A stretch of DNA of 64,000 nt from Alloprevotella sp. Its GTDB lineage: Bacteria; Bacteroidota; Bacteroidia; Bacteroidales; Bacteroidaceae. Below, piece by piece: positions 47,301 through 59,425 of the stretch; within the stretch, counting starts at the first letter, position 1; each line of letters starts with the position of its first letter. The notes beneath the pieces were generated by a model. That model ran no database searches and was not told where the DNA came from. It saw only the letters and a program-made list of their open reading frames with translations. The DNA lies in NCBI GenBank assembly GCA_017471505.1, contig JAFUTC010000010.1, forward strand, positions 1-64,000, in the 5' to 3' direction. A program made the translations under genes and the position numbers.

Positions 47301-48141
47301 CGAACGTATCGTAGGTGACAGCCGGACTCTCGCCTTCGCCAATGGCTAACGGGTTGTCGCCCTCGGTCACAAAGTAGTAACTGTAGTTGGAGAAGATATT
47401 CTTCGACCGCCCCCACACGCCGGAAGCATAGAGCCACGACCATTCCGTTGTCCCTTCGGCGAAGAACAGCAGGCTATTGCCTTTACGGAAGGTGGCTATT
47501 TCGCAGAGGTCGTCGATAAGGGCATTGCTTCCGCTGAATGTGAAGGTGGGCGAAATGGGATTACCGCCGTAACCGTAGACTTTGACGCGGCTGATGTCGC
47601 TAAAGCCCATATTCTTCAAGTCCTTTGCGGTAAGTTCGTAGATGCCTTCTTCGCTCACGCGTATCTTTGCCCACCGTCCGGAAGCCAATACGGAATTCTC
47701 TGCGTAGCGGTCGTCGCTGACGGCAGAAGGCTGAACCGATGCGGCAGCCGAGGCCTTCCGATTGACTTGTAGTTTTCCGCTTGTAACCCGATACCATTTC
47801 CCGTTGCGTACGACTATGGGCACGAAACTAACGTCAGCCATACGATGCTTACGGCTTATGCCTTCCGTGTAGTCAATGCGTACTGTAGGACCAAACGACA
47901 TTTTCTGGGCGCGAAGCATCCGTACTTCGCCGGCAGAGAGTTCCTTAAACTCTGGGTAGACGAGTTCGAAGGATACGTCCTCCTGAGATGCGGCTGCACC
48001 CAAGTCTATTTGTGTGGAAAAAGTGGGGACGCCTGCTTGCGAGATAGGGTAGTCGGACGCAGGAATCTTCAGAAAATCTTGTGCGCAGACTAGTTGTGCG
48101 CCAAGAAAAAGAACAAGCGAGATGGCTAGATTTTTCAGCAT
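44347..48141 (-). CDS. porU: T9SS sortase PorU (C25-family cysteine peptidase)
   Basis: 1264 residues. Signal peptide (ending AQLVCA), then N-terminal beta domains and the C25 gingipain-like catalytic core, where FNYVGHGDP carries His767 and WVFASCEITPYD carries Cys800. The 33-residue His-Cys spacing equals that of P. gingivalis PorU (His657/Cys690). An Ig-like region and a T9SS CTD fill the C-terminus (GIDVYDVAGRRVWFNRQYIA, ending GKKMLLKRP). PorU cleaves the CTD of cargo and attaches it to A-LPS. It is co-directional with porV (84-bp gap). Confidence 0.92.
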   Translation of the reverse strand: MLKNLAISLVLFLGAQLVCAQDFLKIPASDYPISQAGVPTFSTQIDLGAAASQEDVSFELVYPEFKELSAGEVRMLRAQKMSFGPTVRIDYTEGISRKHRMADVSFVPIVVRNGKWYRVTSGKLQVNRKASAAASVQPSAVSDDRYAENSVLASGRWAKIRVSEEGIYELTAKDLKNMGFSDISRVKVYGYGGNPISPTFTFSGSNALIDDLCEIATFRKGNSLLFFAEGTTEWSWLYASGVWGRSKNIFSNYSYYFVTEGDNPLAIGEGESPAVTYDTFDFTMGHAIHEKDEFAWYEGGAEFFEAYDYINGNSQNYTLNLPNLLPDNTGRLSVAFSAGSPLRSSTLTTTLNETNLGSLTIASYSSLTESAREGRANYATTFTEEKNKVNLELTANTAGHLNYLIASYPRKLSGDDDAYAFIPITAKAYVYYTNQGRPATLSIDRATSGTQVWQIGRGNEPTVRYSGVLAGDQLTVDVPNNQYRYVIVDTNRSYPAPTYVGQVANQNLHADASYDMVIILPESGKMTQAADRLAKRHEAEGLRIKQVTADKLYNEFSSGTPHVAAYRRYMKMLYDKAASEEDMPKYLLLFGDCNWDNRFITMSGDPKDYLLAYEVSQTSRTTNISIGTMEDFATDDYFGYLDDGEGGNMASRDKIDIGIGRFLCHDAATANTLVDKTLNYMDNQHTGMWKNDIYMLADYGDNNLHMRDSESASEVIRSVNHNLVINKVFWDTYSITSTATGNTFPQVTEALRKDLKKGALVFNYVGHGDPNQISHAKLLTKSDFEAATDGNMPLWVFASCEITPYDQQISDLGRATLYNKNGGTVALVCANRSVQASANKPMNMEYIRYVLSRDSNGKVNTLGEAMRLAKNRLISNNLDITSNKLKYALLGDPALSLAIPSQAVVLDEINGEALDAYSLTQLKAGQVAEFSGHINLPDGLNVDENFNGILTARIYDQEVMITCKRNDPGTTSPMTYQTRPNKIYEGDAKVENGRFTLSFIVPRNISYSDNPARIVFYAISDDKQSEVNGTNEGFFLKGTELSGEDDQEGPAINMYLNEPDFTDGSIVALDPTLIVELDDLSGINFNGISIGHDIELVIDNNLDQIITLNDYFSYDLGSLTTGTISFPLTGLEPGWHTLTLRAWDLLDNASMQTIRFYVQAGVGSGFDINAIQDAAGSSVQLTVSFGAPSESGNLGIDVYDVAGRRVWFNRQYIAAGSTYYSATWNLDDYGHRAVPSGVYIYKATLEGSKTKAKTKGKKMLLKRP

Positions 48142-48217
48142 CGGAATCGGTACGGTTAGTTACAAGATGGGTCGTGGGCGGTTGGGCAATTGCCTTACGC
48201 GCGCAATAAACCAAATG

Positions 48218-48248
48218 CAAATATATGTTTTTTCTACGGCACGGAAAA
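48218..48248 (-). promoter_or_regulatory. Likely porU promoter
   Basis: Minus-strand TATATTTG (48225-48218) matches the -7 consensus, with TTTT (48248-48245) 19 bp upstream in the -33 place (TTTG expected). The porU start is 77 bp downstream. Confidence 0.55.
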
Positions 48249-48641
48249 GCAGATTTCCTACTAATTTATTCCGACGGCATTATGGGATGGACCGGTTCTA
48301 TCGTATTTTCCGGGAAGAGAAAAGGTCGAAAATAAGGTTGTATTTTCGGTTTAGTTAAATGCGCTTATACGGTTGATAAACAGTATTGTATTGCGTATTT
48401 GTAAACGTATTCGTTTAATAGGTCCGACAAGGTTTTTGGCTTCACAAATTATGGATTGATTTCGGGGAAGAATATAAAGGTTGGGTCGGCTAATTCTATC
48501 AGCAATTTTGTCGGAAAATGGGATTGTCTGAATAGGAGGAGGGCGAAAAACGAAAGACCATTCGAGTTGAAATATGCCGGTGTCATTAGGCAGTATTTGG
48601 CTACGGAAATAGGGGGTAATGGCATTTTATGCCAAGGGCGT

Positions 48642-48672
48642 TTTGCAGCATCCGCATTTTATTGTAAACTTG
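48642..48672 (+). promoter_or_regulatory. Likely promoter for the GH2 gene
   Basis: TTTG at 48642-48645, 19-bp spacer, TAAACTTG at 48665-48672: the same -7 as rlmH. A leader of about 160 nt would follow. A second -7-like TACTTTTG (48787-48794) lies nearer the gene but lacks a -33. Confidence 0.6.
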
Positions 48673-48828
48673 CACTACAATATTATAAAGAGCAAGGCGA
48701 GTACGGAACGTTCCAGAAGCCTTGTCGGAAATCTCCTCCAGATGATGAGTCGTTAAATTTTTCCCTCTCTTCACACTGGAGGTTGCTACTTTTGAAAGAG
48801 ATACGTTATTCTGCAAATTGAAATCTAA

Positions 48829-53154
<4,326 letters not shown>

Positions 53155-53213
53155 TCGGTGGCGACTGCCGGGGGGGCGGGCGGAAGGTCCGTCAGGCTTC
53201 GTTAGATAATAAA

Positions 53214-53251
53214 GACATCGTCCCGTTTGCATAGGCAGACGGGACGATGTC
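53214..53251. terminator. Bidirectional terminator between GH2 and htpG
   Basis: Perfect 13-bp stem GACATCGTCCCGT / ACGGGACGATGTC with a 12-nt loop, between convergent genes. T-run is weak. Confidence 0.7.
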
Positions 53252-53283
53252 CGTATAGTGGGTGCGTGCCGAATAGACCGCGT

Positions 53284-55341
53284 CTACAGCAGTTCGGTCG
53301 AGCGGTTGATGAAACGGCTCAGTGCTTCGCCTTTCAGCAGCCCGTTTTGCAGGAGGGCCAAGTCGATGAGTTGTGCAATCTTGGTGTTCTCCTTCGCCAC
53401 TTTCCCGACGATGTCGGTGCGTTTCTTTTCTTGCTCTTCGATATCGGCGTGAGCCTGTTCGATAGCCTCTTCGCGTGTCTTCTTTATGTCTTCGGCATCG
53501 TCCTTGCCGTTTTCCTGCTGTTGCTCAAGGGCGGCATGGCGTGCACGCAGGCCTTTGAGTTCGGCCACTATGGGCTTCAGGTCTTCGGAGGTGTCGTTGC
53601 GAAGCGCATCAACGATTTTGCCAATCAGTGCGTTGTCGGTGTTGAGCACGAGGCTGTACATGTCGGGCATCTCGCCGTAGAAACTCATTCCGGGCTGGAA
53701 GCGGGCCGACTCCTTCATGCGGCGCATGTATTCGCTTTGGGTGATGAGCAACGGAGCGGCAGTCTGTCCGCCGGCGGCAGTTTCCACGTGGAAGTTGATT
53801 TTGTCTTGTTTCGGAAGCACGCTCTCAAAGGCCGTTCTCAGCAGGTTGTCATCGTCGTCGCTCAAGGTGCTCTTGGCGGCGTCGGCCTTTTGTATCAGGC
53901 GGTCAATGGTGTCGGAGTCCACACGCGAGAAGCGGGTCTTTTCCAGTTTCTGCTCCAGCAGTTGCACCAGTGGCGTGTCGAGTTGTCCGTCGAAGAGTAG
54001 CACGTTGTAGCCGGCCTTCTGGGCGGTTTCAATATAGCTGTACTGTGCATCCTTTTCCTGGGCGTAGAGCCATACGAGTTGTTCGTCCTTGTCCTTTTGG
54101 TTGCTTTCGGTCAGGGTCTTGTATTCATCAAGGGTATAGTGCTTTCCATCGACGTCCTGCAACAGCATGAAGTCTTTGGCCTTGGCGTAGAAGTCTTCGT
54201 CGGACAGCATGCCGTAGTGGATGAAGAGTTTGAGGTCCTCCCACTTTTCTTCGAACACATTGCGGTCGGTTTTGAAAATGGCGGCCAGTTTGTCGGCCAC
54301 TTTCTTTGTGATGTACGAAGAGATTTTCTTCACGTTGGCATCGCTTTGCAGGTAGCTGCGCGACACGTTCAGCGGGATGTCGGGCGAGTCGATAATGCCG
54401 TGGAGCAACGTCAGGAAGTCGGGCACGATGTTCTCTACTTGGTCCGTCACAAACACTTGGTTGCAGTAGAGTTGTATAAGGTTGCGGCGAATGTCGATGT
54501 TGTTCTTGATTTTGGGGAAGTAGAGGACGCCGGTGAGGTGGAAAGGAAAATCCACGTTCAAGTGTATCCAGAACAGCGGCTCGTCGTTCATGGGGTAGAG
54601 CGACTGATAAAATTTCTTGTAGTCCTCGTCTTTGAGCGTAGACGGCTGTTTGGTCCACAGCGGGTTGGTTTCGTTGACGATGTTGTCGGCTTCGGTGTCC
54701 TCGTATTTGCCGTCTTTCCATTCTTGTTTCTTACCGAAGGCGATAGCCACGGGCAGGAAGCGACAATACTTGTTGAGCAACGTGTCGATGCGGCTCTTTT
54801 CGAGGAAGTCTTTACAGTCGTCGTCGATGTGAAGTACGATGTCCGTACCGCGGTCAGCCTTGTCTGTCTCGTCAAGTTCGTACGACGGCGAGCCGTCGCA
54901 GGTCCATTTCACGGCTTTGGCGCCGTCCTGGTAACTGCGGGTAATGATGTCCACGCGCTTGGCTACCATGAAGGTGGAATAGAAGCCCAGACCGAAGTGT
55001 CCGATTATGGCGTTGGCGTCGTCTTTGTACTTTTCGAGGAAGTCGTTCGCGCCCGAAAAGGCAATCTGGTTGATATATTTGTCGACCTCCTCGGCCGTCA
55101 TGCCGATGCCGCGGTCGCTGATGGTCAGGGTGCCTGCTTCCTTGTCGAGGCTCAGGCGGATGGTCAGGTCGCCCAGTTCGCCCTTGAAATTGCCCGTTGA
55201 GGCAAGCGTTTTCAACTTCTGAGTGGCATCGACGGCATTAGCCACCACTTCGCGAAGAAAGATTTCGTGGTCGGAATAGAGAAACTTCTTGATGATGGGG
55301 AAGATGTTCTCCGTGGTGATTCCTATGTTTCCTTTTTGCAT
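53284..55341 (-). CDS. htpG: Hsp90-family chaperone HtpG
   Basis: 685 residues. N-terminal GHKL ATPase domain with FLREVVANAVDATQKLKTLA, LTISDRGIGMTAEEVDKYIN and GFYSTFMVAKRVDIITRSYQ; a middle domain (VENIVPDFLTLLHGIIDSPD, IPLNVSRSYLQSDANVKKIS) and a C-terminal dimerisation domain with a coiled-coil-like insertion rich in Lys/Glu (about 600-660). It folds client proteins under stress. It lies 163 bp downstream of the AraC-type gene, with a repeat array between them. Confidence 0.95.
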   Translation of the reverse strand: MQKGNIGITTENIFPIIKKFLYSDHEIFLREVVANAVDATQKLKTLASTGNFKGELGDLTIRLSLDKEAGTLTISDRGIGMTAEEVDKYINQIAFSGANDFLEKYKDDANAIIGHFGLGFYSTFMVAKRVDIITRSYQDGAKAVKWTCDGSPSYELDETDKADRGTDIVLHIDDDCKDFLEKSRIDTLLNKYCRFLPVAIAFGKKQEWKDGKYEDTEADNIVNETNPLWTKQPSTLKDEDYKKFYQSLYPMNDEPLFWIHLNVDFPFHLTGVLYFPKIKNNIDIRRNLIQLYCNQVFVTDQVENIVPDFLTLLHGIIDSPDIPLNVSRSYLQSDANVKKISSYITKKVADKLAAIFKTDRNVFEEKWEDLKLFIHYGMLSDEDFYAKAKDFMLLQDVDGKHYTLDEYKTLTESNQKDKDEQLVWLYAQEKDAQYSYIETAQKAGYNVLLFDGQLDTPLVQLLEQKLEKTRFSRVDSDTIDRLIQKADAAKSTLSDDDDNLLRTAFESVLPKQDKINFHVETAAGGQTAAPLLITQSEYMRRMKESARFQPGMSFYGEMPDMYSLVLNTDNALIGKIVDALRNDTSEDLKPIVAELKGLRARHAALEQQQENGKDDAEDIKKTREEAIEQAHADIEEQEKKRTDIVGKVAKENTKIAQLIDLALLQNGLLKGEALSRFINRSTELL

Positions 55342-55403
55342 GATAATTGTGTGTTAGGTTTTGCCCAGTTAATTTGCAAAAATCGTGCCAACTGCAGGTC
55401 AAT

Positions 55404-55505
55404 CCGATTATGGCACAAAAAAAATGCATAATCGAATTCGCAGATTCCATTATGCAATTTTCAAATTCCATTATGCAATTTTCCGATTGCATAATGCGAT
55501 TTGGC
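55404..55505. repeat. AT-rich ~21-bp-unit array, copy 6 of 6
   Basis: Units ATTCCATTATGCAATTTTC occur twice exactly, 21 bp apart (55444 and 55465). They are preceded by GATTATGGCACAAAAAAA (terminal type, left end) and an ATGCATAATCGAATTCG unit, and followed by ATTGCATAATGCGATTTGG, which touches the AraC-type stop at 55505. Confidence 0.9.
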
Positions 55506-56662
55506 TATTCTTCGGACATTTCCTCCGACGGCTCTGTGGTCTCGTCAGATTGGGTAGGGGTGTTGTCCTGGTGTGCCTCGAAAAAGTCGGGCAGGGTAGT
55601 GTTTTCGAATCGTTCAAACGATATGAGAGCCGTCTTCATCGTGCGGAAACCGGCTTTTTCTATGCTTCGCAGGTCCTTGATAGTTCCGTCTTCTATCAGT
55701 CGCTTCAGTTCGGCCACGCGGTAGCGGCTGATGTATTCGTGCACGTCGTTGTAGCCGTTGGCCCTAAGGCATTGCAGCAACAGGTGGCGGTTGAGGCCCA
55801 CTTCGCGACACAGATGCTCGCGGGTGAAGTCGCAGTCGGTGAATGGCTTTTGGTGCTGCATCACATACTCTACCTTCTCAAAGCGTTTCAGGTTGAGTTC
55901 GTTGAAGTTCTCTTCGGTTTCGCGCTGCAGGTTCTCATCGGTGGGCGGAGTCTTCACGGGGTTGATGTCGGGCACATTGATGAGTTGCAGAATAGGCTTG
56001 AACACGCGCATGGCCAAAGCCACGTTCACGGCAGTGAAATAAAGGATGTAAACAACAAACGCAATGGCGTTGAACCGTATGGATAGCACCACCATGAACA
56101 CCGCCGAGAAACAGAGTGCGGTGCCATAGAAAATGAGGTCTTTCTGCAACTTGTAGTTCGGCAGCAGGTTGTGCGGCAAGCGGAAGATGTTGAGAATGTA
56201 GTAGAAAGTCAGTCCCAGCATCAGCAGGCGTAGTAGCACATCGCCGTTAAGGAAGTTTGCACGCAGGTCGTCGAGGCTGTTCAGATGGGTAAAATGGCTT
56301 CCCATCAGTCCGCCTACGATGTATATGGCAATCAGAGCGATGGCCGGCGAGGCATAGCGCCACATGCGGCCCCATTGCAGGTAGCCCGGCATCGGAATGC
56401 TTAGCGGGTAGATACTTTGCAGGAACGAGCACACCAGCAACGCTATGAGCAGATAGGGCGAAAGTATCTCAAACGAAGGTTGGGGGAAGATAAGCAGTCC
56501 GACCATGCCAAAGGCAAAGAAGCAACCTATGATGAGCAACACCCACGCCTGTGACAGATAGCGCACCGTCCGTCGGGCAAAGTTGAAGGTTACCATACTG
56601 TAGACTAAGTGCACTACGGCAGCAAATTCCAGTACGAAAAGAAGCATGTCTCTCTGATTCAT
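55505..56662 (-). CDS. Membrane-bound AraC-type regulator
   Basis: 385 residues from the ATG at 56662 (MNQRDMLLFVLEFAAVVHLV); a start 90 bp upstream would lie in the glsA side. Seven hydrophobic helices fill residues 1-235. A charged linker then leads to an AraC-like helix-turn-helix region (about 285-370) with CREVGLNRHLLLQCLRANGY, then YISRYRVAELKRLIEDGTIK and FERFENTTLPDFFE. Such proteins, common in Bacteroidetes, would sense a membrane or lipid signal directly. It diverges from glsA with an 84-bp gap and may control it; that is inference. Confidence 0.78.
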   Translation of the reverse strand: MNQRDMLLFVLEFAAVVHLVYSMVTFNFARRTVRYLSQAWVLLIIGCFFAFGMVGLLIFPQPSFEILSPYLLIALLVCSFLQSIYPLSIPMPGYLQWGRMWRYASPAIALIAIYIVGGLMGSHFTHLNSLDDLRANFLNGDVLLRLLMLGLTFYYILNIFRLPHNLLPNYKLQKDLIFYGTALCFSAVFMVVLSIRFNAIAFVVYILYFTAVNVALAMRVFKPILQLINVPDINPVKTPPTDENLQRETEENFNELNLKRFEKVEYVMQHQKPFTDCDFTREHLCREVGLNRHLLLQCLRANGYNDVHEYISRYRVAELKRLIEDGTIKDLRSIEKAGFRTMKTALISFERFENTTLPDFFEAHQDNTPTQSDETTEPSEEMSEE

Positions 56663-56746
56663 ACAGCGAAAGTAGAAAAGTTTTTTTGCAACCATGCATT
56701 CATTATCGAAAAATAAGTATCTTCGCTTTTTCGAAACTACTTGCAG

Positions 56747-57565
56747 ATGCATATAGATATTGACAAGACCTTAGAAGGCAAGATGGGCGCGAAGGCCCGA
56801 TATGTGCCCGGGTGGGTACGTCGGTGGCTGAAGAATCTGATACACCAGGACGAGATTAACACCATTGTCGAGCATGCCGGCGACCGTCAGGGGGCCGACT
56901 GGATTCGCTTTAGTCTGGGCGAACTCGACGTGAAAGTCGAGGTGGAAGGACTTGAAAATCTGCCGCCCGCCAGTGAGGCCAACCACTATACCTTTGTCAG
57001 CAATCATCCGCTCGGAGGACTTGACGGACTGGCCTTGGGCATGATTCTCGGCGAGCATTTCGATGGGAAAATCAAGTTTCTTGTCAACGACTTGCTGATG
57101 AATGTCGAGGCCTTGGCCGGTTTCTTCGTTCCGGTGAATATTACCGGCCGCCAGAGCCGCAATCTGCCCCGCAAGGTCGATGAGTGTTTCCAGGGCGACA
57201 ATGCCGTCATCATGTTCCCGGCCGGACTCTGCAGCCGGCGCATCAATGGCGTCATCCACGACCTGCCGTGGAAGAAAACATTTGTCGTAAAGAGCCGGCA
57301 GACAGGCCGCTCGATTGTGCCCATCCACTTCAGCGGTCAAAACAGTCCGCGCTTCTACCGCATTGCCGAATGGTGCAAGCGCCTCCACATCAAGTTCAAC
57401 CTGGCCATGCTCTATTTGCCCGACGAAATGTTCCGCAACCAGCATCACACTTTCCGCGTACACATTGGCAAGCCCATAGCCCATTCCGACCTGACCACTG
57501 CTCGCACGCCGCAGCAGTGGGCACAATACATTGAAGAACAGGCCTATTCGCTGCCTGTCGAATAA
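56747..57565 (+). CDS. glsA: GlsA-like 1-acyl acyltransferase (PlsC fold)
   Basis: 272 residues from the ATG at 56747 (a TTG six bases upstream is possible). Acyltransferase motifs SNHPLGGLDGLALG (a longer spacing than NHX4D, usual for this branch), FVPVNITGRQSRN and MFPAGLCSRR. It O-acylates the N-acyl glycine made by GlsB in glycine-lipid synthesis, as shown for Bacteroides thetaiotaomicron BT_3458. It is followed 41 bp later by glsB, the same pair in the opposite order to B. thetaiotaomicron. Assignment to glsA rests on this pairing, as related PlsC proteins look alike. Confidence 0.75.
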   Translation: MHIDIDKTLEGKMGAKARYVPGWVRRWLKNLIHQDEINTIVEHAGDRQGADWIRFSLGELDVKVEVEGLENLPPASEANHYTFVSNHPLGGLDGLALGMILGEHFDGKIKFLVNDLLMNVEALAGFFVPVNITGRQSRNLPRKVDECFQGDNAVIMFPAGLCSRRINGVIHDLPWKKTFVVKSRQTGRSIVPIHFSGQNSPRFYRIAEWCKRLHIKFNLAMLYLPDEMFRNQHHTFRVHIGKPIAHSDLTTARTPQQWAQYIEEQAYSLPVE

Positions 57566-57606
57566 TGCACTGAATCTGTTTATCCGAGTCCAAATACAAA
57601 AGTCAG

Positions 57607-58590
57607 ATGGAAGAAAAAATCATCAGTCCAATCAGTCGAGAGGCCTTAAAGGCCGAACTGACCCCCGACCATTTGTTGCGCCGTACGAATAAGGGTGGCA
57701 ACGAAATCTATGTAGTAACCTATCAGCAAGCACCGAACGTGGTGCGCGAGGTGGGTCGTCTGCGCGAAATCGTCTTTCGGGCAGCCGGAGGCGGTACGGG
57801 AAAAATGCTCGACCTCGATGAGTTTGACACGTGCGACCATCCTTACTACCAGTTGGTGGTGTGGGACCCGGAGGACGAAGTATTGCTCGGAGGCTATAGG
57901 TTCCTTCCTGGACGCGATTGGACCTATGACGACAGCGGACAGCCTATACTGGCCACCTCGCACATGTTCCATTTCTCCCAGGACTTCTTGGACAATTACG
58001 CCTACAGTACGTGCGAACTCGGACGCTCTTTTGTGACGCTCGAATACCAGAATACCCGTGCTATGACCAAGGGACTTTTCGCCCTCGACAACTTGTGGGA
58101 CGGATTGGGGGCCATAAGTGTCATCATTCCCGAATTGAGATTCTTCTTCGGAAAAATGACCATGTATCCCAATTTCGACCGCAAGGCACGCGACATGATA
58201 CTCTATTTCCTGCGCAAGTTCTTCCCCGATTTCGACCATCTTATCTATCCGACCGATCCGCTTCAGCTGACCACTGACGAGGCCGAGTTGGCAGAACTTT
58301 TGCCCGAGCCCACGTTCAAGGAGGCTTTCCGTCGGCTGAACATGGAGGTGCGCAAGCGCGGCTACAATATCCCGCCGCTTGTCAATGCCTACTCGGGTCT
58401 CAGTCCGACCATGCGCTGCTTCGGCACAGCTGTCAACCACGAGTTTGGCGAAGTGGAAGAGACGGGCATCCTTATTGCGGTCAACGAGATTGTAGAGCAA
58501 AAGTACAATCGCTACATCAATGCTTTTGTAGAAGAGCATCCCGACTGGTCGAGAGAATTTAAGAACATATTGATTACCCGCGAAGAATAG
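57607..58590 (+). CDS. glsB: GlsB-like N-acyltransferase (OlsB-type GNAT)
   Basis: 327 residues. The acetyltransferase core with VREVGRLREIVFRAAGGGTG, YQLVVWDPEDEVLLGGYRFL and CELGRSFVTLEYQNTRAMTK matches the OlsB/'hemolysin-like' N-acyltransferase family, which N-acylates ornithine or, in Bacteroides (BT_3459), glycine. The C-terminal half is the extra domain of the Bacteroidetes form. Neighbouring glsA supports glycine-lipid synthesis rather than ornithine lipid. These lipids are abundant in Bacteroidales and affect host TLR2 signalling (family knowledge). Confidence 0.8.
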   Translation: MEEKIISPISREALKAELTPDHLLRRTNKGGNEIYVVTYQQAPNVVREVGRLREIVFRAAGGGTGKMLDLDEFDTCDHPYYQLVVWDPEDEVLLGGYRFLPGRDWTYDDSGQPILATSHMFHFSQDFLDNYAYSTCELGRSFVTLEYQNTRAMTKGLFALDNLWDGLGAISVIIPELRFFFGKMTMYPNFDRKARDMILYFLRKFFPDFDHLIYPTDPLQLTTDEAELAELLPEPTFKEAFRRLNMEVRKRGYNIPPLVNAYSGLSPTMRCFGTAVNHEFGEVEETGILIAVNEIVEQKYNRYINAFVEEHPDWSREFKNILITREE

Positions 58591-58602
58591 GCGGCGACGG
58601 CT

Positions 58603-59277
58603 ATGCGACGACTTGGCATGTGGTTGGCATGTGTACTGACGAGTCAGTTGTGCATCGGACCGATAGGAATGGCCGGTCAGACCTTTCGAAAACTTTCAGC
58701 CATTGCTGAGCTGGTGGACGGAAGCAAGTTCATCATTGTGCGCGATGAGATGGATGGGGCCGACTATGCCTTTGCCAGGGTCGGCGATGCTTATGGCAAG
58801 GCCGTCGAGGTCGCAGTGGACGACGACAAGGTCGTGGTTGGCGAAACCGACGACAAGCCTCTTGTGCTGGAATGGCGTGTAGAGGGCGGGAAAAACTATG
58901 TGGTGCTTCCCGAGGGTCATTATCTGACCATAGAGGGCACGACCGTGTTCACGCCACTTCCGCTGAAAAATTCAACCAGTCATTGGACGGCTGAGATGGT
59001 TTCGGCTTCCAACACCGAACTCTCGTGTGCCAACTACGGCGGCTATCCCATCAAGTTCGTCACTACTTACGGCGATTTTCGCTGCTATAAGAGTGGCGCA
59101 AAGACCGTTACGCTCTATTTGCTCGACGATTCGACGGCCACCGGAATAGATGCGGTTCGCCTGAAGGACTCTTCCAGGCGCATCTACGACCTGCAAGGAC
59201 GTTTTTGCGGCTATCGTCCGGAGGGGTTGCCGCCGGGCATCTACATCTGCAACGGACGGAAATTCATCAAACATTAG
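58603..59277 (+). CDS. Orphan secreted protein with T9SS-like C-terminal tail
   Basis: 224 residues. A signal peptide-like N-terminus (MRRLGMWLACVLTSQLCIGP) is followed by repeated short beta segments (FIIVRDEMDGADYAFARVGD, YVVLPEGHYLTIEGTTVFTP), then a linker, and a tail RIYDLQGRFCGYRPEGLPPG then IYICNGRKFIKH, which resembles the last 40 residues of the GH2 enzyme and T9SS type A sorting tails. No family is recognised for the body. It follows glsB by 12 bp and probably shares its transcript, which is odd for a lipid operon. Confidence 0.6.
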   Translation: MRRLGMWLACVLTSQLCIGPIGMAGQTFRKLSAIAELVDGSKFIIVRDEMDGADYAFARVGDAYGKAVEVAVDDDKVVVGETDDKPLVLEWRVEGGKNYVVLPEGHYLTIEGTTVFTPLPLKNSTSHWTAEMVSASNTELSCANYGGYPIKFVTTYGDFRCYKSGAKTVTLYLLDDSTATGIDAVRLKDSSRRIYDLQGRFCGYRPEGLPPGIYICNGRKFIKH

Positions 59278-59391
59278 CCGGTGGCCAATCTGCTTCGGGA
59301 AGAAGAGTCGCTTTTCAATCCCATTTGTGGGAAAATGTAGGCGGGCTGATAAAAAACAGTGCAAATAGACGGACGATATAGTAATACCCAT

Positions 59392-59399
59392 TATATTTG
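59392..59399 (+). promoter_or_regulatory. Possible -7 element for the L,D-transpeptidase
   Basis: TATATTTG fits the consensus and lies 27 bp before the ATG. No TTTG stands 19-20 bp upstream, so the promoter is only half-supported. Confidence 0.4.
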
Positions 59400-59425
59400 C
59401 ACTATAACCTGTCAGTCAGATTGAT

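Noticed and set aside
48456..48821. 121-codon plus-strand frame in the porU-GH2 gap
   Set aside because: No recognisable domain, atypical composition, and it overlaps the GH2 promoter and leader.
54079..55200. 373-codon plus-strand frame opposite htpG
   Set aside because: Antisense shadow of a highly conserved chaperone gene with complete motifs.
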